Origin: a candidate division CSSED10-310 bacterium | GTDB lineage: Bacteria; CSSED10-310 | Length of the DNA stretch: 64,000 nucleotides | Direction of reading: 5' to 3' | NCBI GenBank assembly: GCA_016931515.1 | Contig: JAFGEQ010000009.1 | Location: 124,001 to 188,000, forward strand | In this document: one piece after another, positions 26,828 through 36,368 of the stretch | Numbering within the stretch: position 1 is the stretch's first letter | Layout of the letters: each line of letters opens with the position of its first letter | The notes under the pieces: model-generated | What the model saw: only the letters and a program-made list of their open reading frames with translations | Databases searched by the model: none | Told to the model about the DNA's origin: nothing | Program-made: the position numbers and the translations under genes

Positions 26828-28210
26828 ATGAATGATACAATCGCTGCAGTTTCGACACCGGAAGGACGAGGTGGTATTTCGATCGTCCGTATTTCAGGCC
26901 CGGACACACTGCAGATAATCCAGAAACTGTTTATCCCTCGCTCTTTCAGCAGCAGCAAACTCAGACCGTGGAAGGTGTATTGCGGCTATTTTCAGGATCC
27001 GGATACTTCGATCATTCAGGACGAAATTCTTGTGACATTTTTCAAGGGTCCACAATCGTACACCGGCGAGGATGCTGCCGAATTTTCCTGTCACGGTAGT
27101 CCATTTATCACCCAGTCGCTTCTGGAAATTGTGATTCGGATGGGAGCTCGGCCGGCGGACCCGGGGGAGTTTACACGCCGTGCATTTGAGAATGGCAAAA
27201 TCGACTTGAGCCAGGCTGAAGCTGTTGCCATGATAACAGCTTCGGAGTCGGAGAATGCCCGGCGCGCCGCTCTTAATATGCTGCAGGGGGGTCTGGCAAG
27301 ACCGGTTCGAAACATTCGTGACAGCATCACCCGTCTGCGCGTAATTTTGGAAATCGACCTGGATTTTCCGGAAGAAGCCATTACGATTGACTCCCAATCA
27401 ATCCTGCAGACATTCCTTGAGGCGGAGATACAACTTCAGAATCTGGTTGATGCAGGCAGCGCGGGCGACAGATTGCGACAATGCCGTCAAATTGTGATAT
27501 CCGGCAAAGTGAATGCCGGAAAATCCAGCTTATTCAATCAATTAACAGGCAGGGATCGAGCAATCGTCTCAACGGAGGAGGGTACGACACGCGATCTTCT
27601 GGAAGCCATGTCGGAATGGCATGGATGCCGTTTGACACTGGTTGACACTGCCGGAATACGTGAAAGTCATTCGGCTGCTGAGACAGAGGCAGTCAAGAGA
27701 AGTCTTGCCGCTCTGGAAACAGCGGATGCAATCATTTATGTGATTGATGGGGCCAATCCGGATGTCGGATTATTGGAAACCACTATCAAACTCGTTCGGG
27801 AATCCGCTATTGTTATTTTCTGGAATAAAACAGATATCTGCCCTCCTGATCAGAGCCTCGTTGAACAAATCCAAACCGACCCGCGGATCTCCGGTTTTCT
27901 GCAAGGCAGTGCCCGTTTTGGTTGGGGAATTGTCGAATTACGTACCCTGCTTCGCGACTTGCTTGATCAATCAAATCCGGATATCCGGGAAAATCCCATA
28001 TTGATGATGACGATCCGGCAGCGGAACGCTCTGGAACAGTCACTCGCACTCATCCGGGATGCCGGTAAAATGATGCGCGATGGAATAGAACCGGAATGCA
28101 TTGTGCCATCACTGCGTTCCATCGATCATCACTTGGGCTCAATTCTGGGTGATACGCTTCCACCGGATATTCTAGGAGAAATTTTCGCCGGTTTCTGTAT
28201 CGGCAAATAA
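26828..28210 (+). CDS. mnmE: tRNA modification GTPase MnmE
   Basis: The 460-residue protein has the folate-binding N-terminal domain (GRGGISIVRISGP), the helical domain and an inserted GTPase domain. G motifs are GKVNAGKSS, DTAG and NKTD, with G2 at TTRD. It ends in FCIGK, the cysteine-containing C-terminal motif that marks MnmE. With MnmG it makes the cmnm5 modification of uridine 34. The partner mnmG is 2.5 kb downstream on the opposite strand. The start has no good Shine-Dalgarno sequence. Confidence 0.95.
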   Translation: MNDTIAAVSTPEGRGGISIVRISGPDTLQIIQKLFIPRSFSSSKLRPWKVYCGYFQDPDTSIIQDEILVTFFKGPQSYTGEDAAEFSCHGSPFITQSLLEIVIRMGARPADPGEFTRRAFENGKIDLSQAEAVAMITASESENARRAALNMLQGGLARPVRNIRDSITRLRVILEIDLDFPEEAITIDSQSILQTFLEAEIQLQNLVDAGSAGDRLRQCRQIVISGKVNAGKSSLFNQLTGRDRAIVSTEEGTTRDLLEAMSEWHGCRLTLVDTAGIRESHSAAETEAVKRSLAALETADAIIYVIDGANPDVGLLETTIKLVRESAIVIFWNKTDICPPDQSLVEQIQTDPRISGFLQGSARFGWGIVELRTLLRDLLDQSNPDIRENPILMMTIRQRNALEQSLALIRDAGKMMRDGIEPECIVPSLRSIDHHLGSILGDTLPPDILGEIFAGFCIGK

Positions 28211-28233
28211 TTGCCGCACGTTATTAGGTAGAC

Positions 28234-28776
28234 TTACAAACCCAATTCATCGGAAACCGATTGCATTGCTATCAAGCCCTGTTCAATGAATTCATCCAAC
28301 GGAATGCCGACTTTTTCGCACATCTTTATCGCATTACGATCGGCACCGGCAGCAAATCGTAACTCCTTGAAACGCTTTTTTATAGATTTCGGAGTCACGT
28401 TAGCCAGTTTTTTTCCCATTACTAATGCACAAGCCGTAATCAAACCGGATAACTGGTCACCCGCCATCAGAAGAATTTCCAGATTGGTTTTGCACTCGGA
28501 ATGACCTGCGTGCGCCAGAATAGCATCAGTCATTTCCAAGGGCATCCCTTCCGCTTTCAGCCAGTTCGCACCGATCCGCCCATGCTGCATGGGGTCCTCA
28601 GTAACTCCAAGATCAATATCATGAAGAATACCGGTAATCTCCCACAGGTCTTTATCATCGTCCATCTTTACCGACAACGCCTTCATAATCGCGCCGACCG
28701 CGATCATGTGCCTGCATAAGTTTTCGTTAGGAACTTTCTGACGTATCAGATCTATTGCCTCGGTTCTGGTTATCAT
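28234..28776 (-). CDS. HD-domain phosphohydrolase-like protein
   Basis: The protein is 180 residues from ATG 28776, just after the stop of the upstream gene. It has the metal-binding HD pattern: His in CRHMIAVGAIM, the doublet HDIDLGVT, then H in MQHGRIG, and H in AILAHAGH. It belongs to the short HDIG-type hydrolases that cleave nucleotide or phosphoester bonds; the substrate is not known. It is last in mnmG-rsmG-membrane protein-HD. The ligand pattern seems complete. Confidence 0.8.
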   Translation of the reverse strand: MITRTEAIDLIRQKVPNENLCRHMIAVGAIMKALSVKMDDDKDLWEITGILHDIDLGVTEDPMQHGRIGANWLKAEGMPLEMTDAILAHAGHSECKTNLEILLMAGDQLSGLITACALVMGKKLANVTPKSIKKRFKELRFAAGADRNAIKMCEKVGIPLDEFIEQGLIAMQSVSDELGL

Positions 28777-28778
28777 GC

Positions 28779-30116
28779 TTAATACCCCGGCGGCCAATAT
28801 CCCGACAGGGAGTCAGCCGATTGAAATGCTGTATCCATACCATGCGACGCCAGCGTTCCCAGGTAAAACCCTTTCCCGAAATACGTGCAATATAAATCGT
28901 ACACTGCCTGAGTTCGCGTACCTTTACCCTCACGATGGAGAAGCATGAAGTAATTTCTTCCAGCCGGCCGGATGATGTCAAAGCGAACCCTTGATGACTG
29001 CGGTTCCATTATCTTTCTCCGCACATCGCCGGATTGAAGCACCTGTAATAGATGCTGTATCTGATAAGGGTATTCGGTTTGCATCAGGCGCCCATCTTCC
29101 CACTCAAAATTCATTCGCTCTACAAATGAGGGATCCATACTGAAAAAGCTGTGATAGCAATACGACCCGGTCAGCGCGAAAAACAGGCCGAAAAACATGA
29201 TTGCGCCGAATACAATGAGTCGTATCTTTAATGGGCGCCTCTCATGAATCGCCTCCGCGGCTAGAAGGGCGGAAATCACGGCCGGGATCAGCCCCCAGAA
29301 AGTAACAGGCGGCTCGATCAATCCCCAAAACGTTAGAAGAGTAATGATAAGCAAATTGATTGTAAGCAGAATAGATGCGTATTCAAAACCCTTGTTCTCC
29401 TGGATCCTGCTGATCAGCAGGCCACCTGGAATGGCGATTGCCAGGAGCAGTATCCATTTGGAAACAATTTCCGCAGATAAAATACCACCGCACCGGATCA
29501 GCAGGGCAATACCGACAGATCCGGCGAGTGATCCGGCAACCATCAGATATTCAAGTGGAAACCTGCCCGATGGTGCCGGATACGGCAGGGTCCACCCGCT
29601 GTCAAAATCAATCCGGACAGGATTACCCCGATCACCCAGTACCGGTACAGACAGCAGTCTGCCTATCCCAGTTGCGACGCGAATTGCGACATTCAGCGGA
29701 TAGTCATTGACTAACGGGATTTTTTCACCATTTCGAAGGGTTAAAACAATTCCCCATAGATCATTATTATTGAGAATGAAGACCGTCCGAACTTCTGAAA
29801 AAGAGATTGGATCTTTACGACCCGAAACACCCAGAATCTGCCTGCTGACCGGAAGAATGGAAATCTCCGGTGCCAAGCGCCGGAGATTCCAGATGCCCAT
29901 TGCGAATACCGCACCGATAATAAACACGCCAAATGAAACCAAGGGGCTGCCGATTACACCTGTTCCTATACCGATCAAACCCAGTTCTGCAGCAAACACT
30001 CCGACTGCAGCGATTGCGACCTGATGCGGCCACGCACCCCGGCGTGAAGTCAGAACAATTCCCGAGGAACTGAAATAACTCGGCGTTACCTTGCAATTAC
30101 GCAACTCCTTCGGCAT
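28779..30116 (-). CDS. membrane protein with bacterial PH-like domain, unknown function
   Basis: The 445-residue protein has two spans near the N-terminus (about 32-78). A 90-residue beta-rich segment follows (SRQILGVSGRKDPISFSEVR, GIVLTLRNGEKIPLV) that resembles a bacterial PH domain. About six more spans lie at about 190-325, and a soluble C-terminal domain of ~115 residues is last. I do not recognise the family as a whole. It lies between rsmG (20-base overlap) and the HD gene. The start ATG sits within the end of rsmG. Its co-transcription with tRNA and 16S rRNA modification genes does not explain its role. Confidence 0.65.
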   Translation of the reverse strand: MPKELRNCKVTPSYFSSSGIVLTSRRGAWPHQVAIAAVGVFAAELGLIGIGTGVIGSPLVSFGVFIIGAVFAMGIWNLRRLAPEISILPVSRQILGVSGRKDPISFSEVRTVFILNNNDLWGIVLTLRNGEKIPLVNDYPLNVAIRVATGIGRLLSVPVLGDRGNPVRIDFDSGWTLPYPAPSGRFPLEYLMVAGSLAGSVGIALLIRCGGILSAEIVSKWILLLAIAIPGGLLISRIQENKGFEYASILLTINLLIITLLTFWGLIEPPVTFWGLIPAVISALLAAEAIHERRPLKIRLIVFGAIMFFGLFFALTGSYCYHSFFSMDPSFVERMNFEWEDGRLMQTEYPYQIQHLLQVLQSGDVRRKIMEPQSSRVRFDIIRPAGRNYFMLLHREGKGTRTQAVYDLYCTYFGKGFYLGTLASHGMDTAFQSADSLSGYWPPGY

Positions 30117-30774
30117 CGTTTATAGTCTCCAGCATCAGTCTCGCACATTTAAGCATTCTATCAAATCCCGGCACGGGGAGATATACTATCCGACCCGACC
30201 AGATTCTTCCATGCTTTGAAATGAATTGTATCGCACAATCCGTTTCGGTTCCACCTCTTGGTGAGATCAGGATCGCGCCGACCGAAGCCAAGGGATCAGC
30301 GTATTCAACAAGATCCGGAGTGTCCGCCAGTGCTCTGGAAAAAAAAACCGAGACAGCTCCTTTCAAATTTTTATGGGAGTCGGGGATTTTTTCCAACCTG
30401 TCATGAATAACAGTGACATTCCGAAGCGCCATTTTCCGAACGATGTGTGTCAGGAAATCGATCCTTTTCTTCCTGGAATCAACCAGGTAGATCGGCTGAT
30501 CCGGACACATCGCAGCAATGATCAATCCAGGAATCCCGGCGCCAGTGCCCATATCCATCCAGCTGCCCGATTCCCGCCCCGGTATTCGGTTATCCAAAAT
30601 TGCGCTGACCAGACCAGCAGATTCGGCGACGATTTTATCCATCCATTGGTGTTCAGGAAATCCTGTGAGATTGTATCTTCGATTCCAGAGGGCAAGTTCC
30701 TTCAAGTATAGCGTCAGGCGGTCACCTGCACCGGAATCCGCCCAGGAACAATTTTTACTGATCCAGGGCTGCAT
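30097..30774 (-). CDS. rsmG: 16S rRNA (guanine527-N7)-methyltransferase RsmG
   Basis: The protein is 225 residues from ATG 30774 (the longer frame from 30804 overlaps mnmG further). It has the SAM motif DMGTGAGIPGLIIA, the family motif WNRRYNLTG near the N-terminus, SRKKRIDFLTHI and SRALADTPDL. It methylates G527 of 16S rRNA; loss gives low-level streptomycin resistance. It overlaps the 3' end of mnmG, the usual gidA-gidB order, but parA and parB do not follow. Length is normal. Confidence 0.92.
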   Translation of the reverse strand: MQPWISKNCSWADSGAGDRLTLYLKELALWNRRYNLTGFPEHQWMDKIVAESAGLVSAILDNRIPGRESGSWMDMGTGAGIPGLIIAAMCPDQPIYLVDSRKKRIDFLTHIVRKMALRNVTVIHDRLEKIPDSHKNLKGAVSVFFSRALADTPDLVEYADPLASVGAILISPRGGTETDCAIQFISKHGRIWSGRIVYLPVPGFDRMLKCARLMLETINDAEGVA

Positions 30775-32677
30775 CCTGTTTCTCCTGCGCTCCGCTGGAA
30801 CCACGCCGGATCTGTGCGCGATGAATCAATACAGAAAGAACGGATATCGCTGCCGGTGTCATGCCCGGGATCCGGGATGCCTGACCCAACGAAACCGGTC
30901 GGATGGCATTCAGTTTTTGTCTGACCTCATTCGAGAGGGAATCAACTGATAAATAATCGAAATTGGCGGGAATGATTGTATCTTCCAGTTTTCGAAATCG
31001 GCTTACATCCTCCACCTGGCGCTCAATATATCCTTCATACCTGATTTCGATCATCAGTTTTTCGATCAGATCAGACGGGAATCCGGGATTATCCAAACCA
31101 AATTCTATAAGATGTGAATAAGAAAATTCCGGTCGGCGAAGCAATTCCTTTAACGTCATATGCCGGTGAATGCCCTGCAGAGACAGTTTTTCCATCAAAG
31201 CAAGATTGTCTTTGGTTGGAGACAACCGTTGAGTCTCAAGTCGTTTCAGTTCATCGTTCAGCAGCCGATTGCGACGTTGAAACAGATCATAGCGATCAGA
31301 TTCGATCAATCCGGAATCGAAACCTGTTTTAACGAGCCGAGTATCGGCATTGTCGGAGCGGAGCAGGAGTCTGTACTCCGCCCGTGATGTAAACATCCGA
31401 TACGGTTCATCCACACCTCGCGTGACGAGATCGTCAATCATAACACCGATGTAGGCCTGATCGCGGGTCAGAATCAGTGGGTTTTGTTCATGCAGTTTTC
31501 GGAATGCGTTGATTCCTGCCAGCAACCCCTGACCGGCTGCCTCTTCATAACCCGATGTGCCGTTGATCTGACCAGCCAGAAACAAGTTGTCAATCTCCCT
31601 GCATTCCAGCGATGGCTTTAACTGAGTCGGCTGCACAAAGTCATACTCCACCGCATACGCCGGGCGAATCATTCTGGCATTTTCCAGTCCCCTGATCGAT
31701 TGCAGCATCGCTGCCTGGACGTCGTAGGGAAGACTGGTGGAAATTCCGTTCGCGTATATTTCTTTCGAATCCAGTCCTTCCGGTTCGAGAAAAATCTGGT
31801 GTTGATCCCGATCCGGAAATCGCATTACCTTGTCCTCGATCGACGGACAATAACGCGGACCAATCCCGGTTATTTTCCCTGTATACAACGGTGACCTGTC
31901 AAGACTATTTCTGATTAGCTCATGCGTAAGCCGGTTGGTATAAGTCAGATAACACTCTATCTGAGGAAGACTATCGATAGGTTCGCCCCAATGTGAAAAA
32001 TATGGATGGTCTGCATCACCGGGCTGGGCCTCCAAGCCGGACAGGTCGATCGTTCGCCCATCAATCCGACAGGGCGTTCCGGTTTTGAGGCGTCCCAGTG
32101 TCAAACCTGCATTCAGGAGAGATTGAGATAATCCGCGAGCGGGAAATTCCCCCAATCGGCCGGCTTCCTGTGAGTGCAAACCTATAAAAATGCGTCCATT
32201 CATGAATGTGCCCGGAGTCAGAACAACGATTCTCGCCTGAATAGTCTCTCCCAGCGAAGTTACAATGCCGGTACATTGCCTGTTTTTGATTTGAATCGCT
32301 GTAATTTCGTCCTGCAACACATCTAATTTCGGCTGATTGAAGACGAGTTTTTGAGCTGCTCGGCGATAAGCCGCCTTGTCATTCTGTGTCCGGAGCGACC
32401 AGACCGCTGGACCCTTTTTCCTATTCAGCATCCGAAACTGGATACCTGTTGCATCCGCCAGTCGTCCGATCCAGCCGCCGAGTGCATCGATCTCCCTGAC
32501 AATTTGACTTTTTCCAAGACCGCCAACAGCGGGGTTGCATGGCATATGTCCTATCATTTCAACATTCAGTGTAATCAGGGCCGTATTCAATCCCATGCGG
32601 GCACATGCCATAGACGCCTCGATTCCTGCATGACCGGCACCTGCTACCACGACATCGTATTTAACGTTCCGACTCAT
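30755..32677 (-). CDS. mnmG: tRNA uridine-5-carboxymethylaminomethyl synthase MnmG
   Basis: The protein is 640 residues from ATG 32677; the frame to 32734 adds a non-conserved leader. The FAD site VVVAGAGHAGIEAS, CNPAVGGLGKSQIVRE, LKTGTPCRIDG and GQINGTSGYEEAAGQGL are all typical. The helical C-terminus ends with the SRIPGMTPAAISVL segment. It works with MnmE on U34 of tRNA. G-rich bases (GGGGG) precede the ATG. It is the first gene of the minus-strand operon; I could not find a convincing promoter in 32678-32844. Confidence 0.95.
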   Translation of the reverse strand: MSRNVKYDVVVAGAGHAGIEASMACARMGLNTALITLNVEMIGHMPCNPAVGGLGKSQIVREIDALGGWIGRLADATGIQFRMLNRKKGPAVWSLRTQNDKAAYRRAAQKLVFNQPKLDVLQDEITAIQIKNRQCTGIVTSLGETIQARIVVLTPGTFMNGRIFIGLHSQEAGRLGEFPARGLSQSLLNAGLTLGRLKTGTPCRIDGRTIDLSGLEAQPGDADHPYFSHWGEPIDSLPQIECYLTYTNRLTHELIRNSLDRSPLYTGKITGIGPRYCPSIEDKVMRFPDRDQHQIFLEPEGLDSKEIYANGISTSLPYDVQAAMLQSIRGLENARMIRPAYAVEYDFVQPTQLKPSLECREIDNLFLAGQINGTSGYEEAAGQGLLAGINAFRKLHEQNPLILTRDQAYIGVMIDDLVTRGVDEPYRMFTSRAEYRLLLRSDNADTRLVKTGFDSGLIESDRYDLFQRRNRLLNDELKRLETQRLSPTKDNLALMEKLSLQGIHRHMTLKELLRRPEFSYSHLIEFGLDNPGFPSDLIEKLMIEIRYEGYIERQVEDVSRFRKLEDTIIPANFDYLSVDSLSNEVRQKLNAIRPVSLGQASRIPGMTPAAISVLSVLIHRAQIRRGSSGAQEKQDAALDQ

Positions 32678-32738
32678 ATATTCTATCCCCCGGTGTTCAG
32701 TATATGCAAAATACGCCAGGTATGCAGCATTCATATAA

Positions 32739-32822
32739 GTACCGGTACGTCCTGCGCGTGAAACGCTGGAAAAATCAGGTGCGTTTAGGTATAGAATGTA
32801 GATCCCCGGTACTGATACCGGG
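32739..32822. promoter_or_regulatory. two CCGGTA-type dyads in the mnmG-hutU divergent region
   Basis: A 10-base palindrome GTACCGGTAC lies at 32739-32748. Fifty-seven bases downstream is a perfect 7-bp inverted repeat, CCCGGTA at 32805-32811 and TACCGGG at 32816-32822, with a CTGA loop. Both share the GGTAC/GTACC core, so they may bind one regulator. The second lies just ahead of the hutU Shine-Dalgarno sequence and could also be a leader hairpin. A TAGAAT at 32792-32797 is a possible -10 with no good -35. Confidence 0.4.
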
Positions 32823-32844
32823 AATTGTCTGGAGGAAACGGTTT

Positions 32845-34887
32845 ATGAGCGAATCTTTCCAATCACAAATTCGACAGGGAATCCCTGTTGACCTCCCGCC
32901 GGCTCCGCAATGGGATGATACCATCAACCACGCGCCTGCCCGTCCCCTGATTCTTACGGACCATGAGCAGCAGCAGGCTCTGATGAATGCATTGCGGTAT
33001 TTCCCCGAAGCCTGGCATGAAACACTTGCAACCGAGTTCGCAGCCGAATTACTGCGCGACGGAAAAATCACGATGCGCCGATTCCGACCTTCATATCCGA
33101 TGAAAGCCCGGCCGATCGGGGAATACCCGGCCCGATGCAGTGAGGCTGCCGCAATTATGCTGATGATCCAAAACAATCTGGACCCCGATGTTGCACAGCA
33201 CCCTCATGAGTTGATCACATATGGAGGAAACGGCGCTGTATTCCAGAACTGGGCACAATACCTGCTTACCATGCATTACTTATCGGAGATGGAAAAAAAC
33301 CAGACTCTGGTTCTGTACTCCGGACACCCTTTGGGTTTGTTCCCCTCATCGGAATGGGCTCCGCGTCTGGTTGTCAGTAACGGGATGATGATTCCAAACT
33401 ACTCAACCCCAGACGATTATCTGAAGTTCAATGCGATGGGTGTCACTTCCTATGGTCAGATGACAGCAGGAAGTTTCATGTATATCGGACCCCAGGGTAT
33501 TGTGCATGGAACAACCATTACGATTTTGAATGCCGCACGGAAATATCTCGGGATTCCAGCGGATGAATCTCTAGGCGGTATCACGTTCGTGACATCCGGT
33601 CTGGGGGGTATGTCCGGGGCTCAGGCAAAAGCGGGAGTCATTGCCGGAACTGTCAATGTGATTGCTGAAATCAATCCGAAACCCCTTTATACCCGGCATC
33701 GCCAGGGATGGCTGACGGAAGTCCAGACGGATCTGGACCGCCTGATGAAACGGATTGAGAACGCCCGGAAGAACAAGGAGGCCGTTTCCATCGGATATTT
33801 GGGCAATATAATCGACTTATGGGAAAAACTGGACGACGCAGGACTTCCCGTTGAACTGGGTTCCGACCAGACCTCTTTGCATAATCCGTTTGGAGGCGGC
33901 TATTATCCTGCGGGACTTTCATACGAAGCATCCAACCACTTGATAAAAGCCGATCCGGGTGAATTTAAAGCCCGGGTGCAGGATTCATTGAGACGACATT
34001 TTAAGGTGATTACAACGATGACCGATCGCGGCATGTTCTTTTGGGATTACGGGAATGCATTTCTGTTGGAAGCGTCTCGTGCCGGAGCGGAGGGAGCGCT
34101 TCAACCAGACGGTTCGTTTCAATACCCGTCTTATGTAGAGGACATCATGGGGCCCATGTGTTTTGATTTTGGTTTCGGTCCTTTCCGATGGGTTTGTTGT
34201 TCCGGAAATCCTGCCGATCTGCGAGTGACGGACCGAATAGCGGAAGATACGCTACAAAACATGCTGAATGACTCCGATCCACAGATTCGACAGCAACTGA
34301 AAGATAATCTGGATTGGATCCGGAGTGCCGAGCACCATCAACTGGTAGTCGGTTCGCAGGCTCGTATCCTGTATTCCAATGAAGAAGGCCGAATCCGGAT
34401 CGCCCTGGCATTCAACCAGGCCATTCGGGATGGCCGAATCAGTGCTCCGATTGTTCTGGGACGGGATCATCACGATGTATCGGGAACAGATTCTCCATTC
34501 CGTGAAACAGCGAATATACGTGACGGTTCCAACCGGACGGCGGATATGGCGGTTCATAATGTCATCGGTGATGCAATGCGTGGTGCCACATGGGTGAGTC
34601 TGCACAATGGCGGTGGTGTTGGATGGGGGGAGGTTATCAATGGAGGATTCGGAATGGTTCTGGATGGATCTTCCATAGTGGATCGGCGTATAACCGAGAT
34701 GCTGCAATGGGATGTTAATAACGGAATAGCCAGGAGGGCATGGGCAACAAACCCGGGGGCTCTGTTTGCGATTAAAAATGCGATGGATAAGCATTCAGAT
34801 CTGAAGATAACTCTCCCATTCCAGGCATCAACCACTCTCGTCCGGAATTCCATTGAGGAAGCCGCGAAATCTATAGGATCGCCCTGA
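32845..34887 (+). CDS. hutU: urocanate hydratase (long form)
   Basis: The protein is 680 residues from ATG 32845, nine bases after GGAGG (32831-32835). It has the urocanase hallmarks: ELITYGGNGAVFQNWAQY, YSGHPLGLFPS, TFVTSGLGGMSGAQ, SDQTSLHNP, FRWVCCSG and the NAD site HNGGGVGWG. It converts urocanate to imidazolonepropionate with bound NAD+. The length exceeds the ~555 residues of Pseudomonas HutU and matches the longer mammalian-like type. No hutH, hutI, hutG or regulator lies within the window, so the pathway is either dispersed or partial. A VOC gene follows by 17 bases. Confidence 0.93.
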   Translation: MSESFQSQIRQGIPVDLPPAPQWDDTINHAPARPLILTDHEQQQALMNALRYFPEAWHETLATEFAAELLRDGKITMRRFRPSYPMKARPIGEYPARCSEAAAIMLMIQNNLDPDVAQHPHELITYGGNGAVFQNWAQYLLTMHYLSEMEKNQTLVLYSGHPLGLFPSSEWAPRLVVSNGMMIPNYSTPDDYLKFNAMGVTSYGQMTAGSFMYIGPQGIVHGTTITILNAARKYLGIPADESLGGITFVTSGLGGMSGAQAKAGVIAGTVNVIAEINPKPLYTRHRQGWLTEVQTDLDRLMKRIENARKNKEAVSIGYLGNIIDLWEKLDDAGLPVELGSDQTSLHNPFGGGYYPAGLSYEASNHLIKADPGEFKARVQDSLRRHFKVITTMTDRGMFFWDYGNAFLLEASRAGAEGALQPDGSFQYPSYVEDIMGPMCFDFGFGPFRWVCCSGNPADLRVTDRIAEDTLQNMLNDSDPQIRQQLKDNLDWIRSAEHHQLVVGSQARILYSNEEGRIRIALAFNQAIRDGRISAPIVLGRDHHDVSGTDSPFRETANIRDGSNRTADMAVHNVIGDAMRGATWVSLHNGGGVGWGEVINGGFGMVLDGSSIVDRRITEMLQWDVNNGIARRAWATNPGALFAIKNAMDKHSDLKITLPFQASTTLVRNSIEEAAKSIGSP

Positions 34888-34904
34888 TCAGGGCAGATAG
34901 CGAT

Positions 34905-35288
34905 ATGCTTGTTCACTGTGGTATTTCGGTAAGTTCCGAAAAAAACGCTAGGAGTGTGTTCGAAGATCTTTTTCAATTCAACCTTGCATGGTCATTCGAT
35001 ATATCAGCGGATATAATGTTGAACCTGTTCGGGTTGCCATGCACAGCCAGTGTCCGGACATATGATCTCGGAAACAGCAAATTGGAAGTATTTATCCTGA
35101 AGGACATGCCGGTGCCCGGTCGAATTCAGCATGTGTGCCTGGAATTTGACGACCGGGATAGTGTCATCCGACGGGCTGCAAAAAAAGGGTTTTCCGTTCG
35201 GCGATACCGGAGGACTGATGGGGAAGTCATTTTTCTTGAGGATGCCGACGGGAATTTGTACGAACTGAAGAACAGGATCCCGCGTTAA
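34905..35288 (+). CDS. VOC (glyoxalase/dioxygenase superfamily) protein
   Basis: The 127-residue protein has two beta-alpha-beta-beta-beta half-modules: MLVHCGISVSS and IQHVCLEFDD start the halves, and the end reads IFLEDADGNLYEL. The His at IQHVCLEF and the Glu in LYEL match VOC metal ligands, and the first-half His is at LVHCGI. VOC members include glyoxalases, epimerases and dioxygenases; the substrate is unknown. It lies 17 bases after hutU and may be co-transcribed. Confidence 0.75.
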   Translation: MLVHCGISVSSEKNARSVFEDLFQFNLAWSFDISADIMLNLFGLPCTASVRTYDLGNSKLEVFILKDMPVPGRIQHVCLEFDDRDSVIRRAAKKGFSVRRYRRTDGEVIFLEDADGNLYELKNRIPR

Positions 35289-35329
35289 AGAAATGGGGTG
35301 TTTTATCATGGCCGGTGAGGGAGATGCAG

Positions 35330-35833
35330 ATGGTTCGAATCATATCTGAACTAATTATTCTTGGAGCCGTATCGATAGTTGTTGCCTTCATTGTCAACAG
35401 CATCAATCCCGCCGGAATTCCACTTTTCGGGCAATGGGATCAGTCCATTGGGATCGTTCATGCCGGGGGGCCGTGCGCGCCGTCCGTCGATCAGATCGAT
35501 GATATTGGTGCGATGGACTTGTATCTGAATTCCAAAGCGTTGTTTATTGATGCCCGATCAGCGGATGATTTCTCCGAAGGTCACATCCCGCGCGCGTTGA
35601 ATCTTCCGATTAACGATGTGGGTCAATTAATCGATGCTTTCATGGAAAAGTGGCAACCGGATACCCGGTTGCTGATCTATTGCTCCGGTCCAGACTGTCA
35701 TGATTCACATGATCTCGCGAAAATCCTGAAAGAATATGGATTTCAGTCTGTTTCGGTCTATTCCCACGGATTTGACAAGTGGAAAAACTCAGGGCGCCCT
35801 ATTGAAATATCGGAGCCGTCGATCGATGAATAA
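35330..35833 (+). CDS. membrane-anchored rhodanese-domain protein
   Basis: The protein is 167 residues from ATG 35330 (GAGGGAG at 35317-35323; an ATG at 35324 and a GTG at 35315 are alternatives). An N-terminal span (about 5-22) is followed by a rhodanese domain with DARSADDFSEGHIPRALNLP and the active-site loop IYCSGPDCHDS, whose first Cys is the sulfur acceptor. Rhodaneses carry persulfide sulfur. The stop overlaps the start of the MauE-like gene, so the pair is coupled. Confidence 0.85.
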   Translation: MVRIISELIILGAVSIVVAFIVNSINPAGIPLFGQWDQSIGIVHAGGPCAPSVDQIDDIGAMDLYLNSKALFIDARSADDFSEGHIPRALNLPINDVGQLIDAFMEKWQPDTRLLIYCSGPDCHDSHDLAKILKEYGFQSVSVYSHGFDKWKNSGRPIEISEPSIDE

Positions 35834-36368
35834 ATTACGCTTGCTCGAATGGGTTTGTCGCTGGATCGCGGGAGGAACATTCATTTTCGCCGCGATGTCT
35901 AAAATCATGGTGCCCTGCGAACTCAGTATGGATGTTTATCATTATCAGATGGCACCCGGATTCATGATCAATATAGTCGCCATTGTACTGCCTGCAGTCG
36001 AGCTAGTTCTCGGCACCGCTTTGATAACAGGCTTCGCACCCCGGGGGGCCGCCCTTGGAATCAGTGTGATTTTATTCTTTTTTATCATCATGCTGACCAT
36101 CAATATCATTCGAGGTGTCGATTTCGAATGCGGCTGTTTCGGCAATCCGGAAACGGATATCTGCCAGAAAATTGCTAATTTCTTTAAATTCGATCACCCG
36201 GATATGGACCGGATCACCTTCGTACGGATCCGGACAGCGTGTGATGTTGTCCGGGATATTCTTTTACTTGTTGCAGCCTGGGCAAGTCTGTCGCTGCTCA
36301 ATCGGAGACTGCGGGGCAACGATCATGGCAGACGGTTTTACAAGAGTTTAATCTCGCCGCGTGAATAG
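35826..36368 (+). CDS. MauE/DoxX-type membrane protein
   Basis: The protein is 180 residues from ATG 35826, overlapping the rhodanese stop by eight bases. Four spans are predicted (about 12-30, 45-70, 76-98 and 140-160). After the third comes FECGCFGNPET, the CGCFG signature of MauE-like proteins, which are linked to methylamine dehydrogenase maturation and redox-linked sulfur metabolism. Together with the rhodanese it suggests handling of sulfur or disulfide at the membrane. Its 3' end overlaps the convergent HD-GYP fusion gene by 31 bases. Confidence 0.75.
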   Translation: MNKLRLLEWVCRWIAGGTFIFAAMSKIMVPCELSMDVYHYQMAPGFMINIVAIVLPAVELVLGTALITGFAPRGAALGISVILFFFIIMLTINIIRGVDFECGCFGNPETDICQKIANFFKFDHPDMDRITFVRIRTACDVVRDILLLVAAWASLSLLNRRLRGNDHGRRFYKSLISPRE

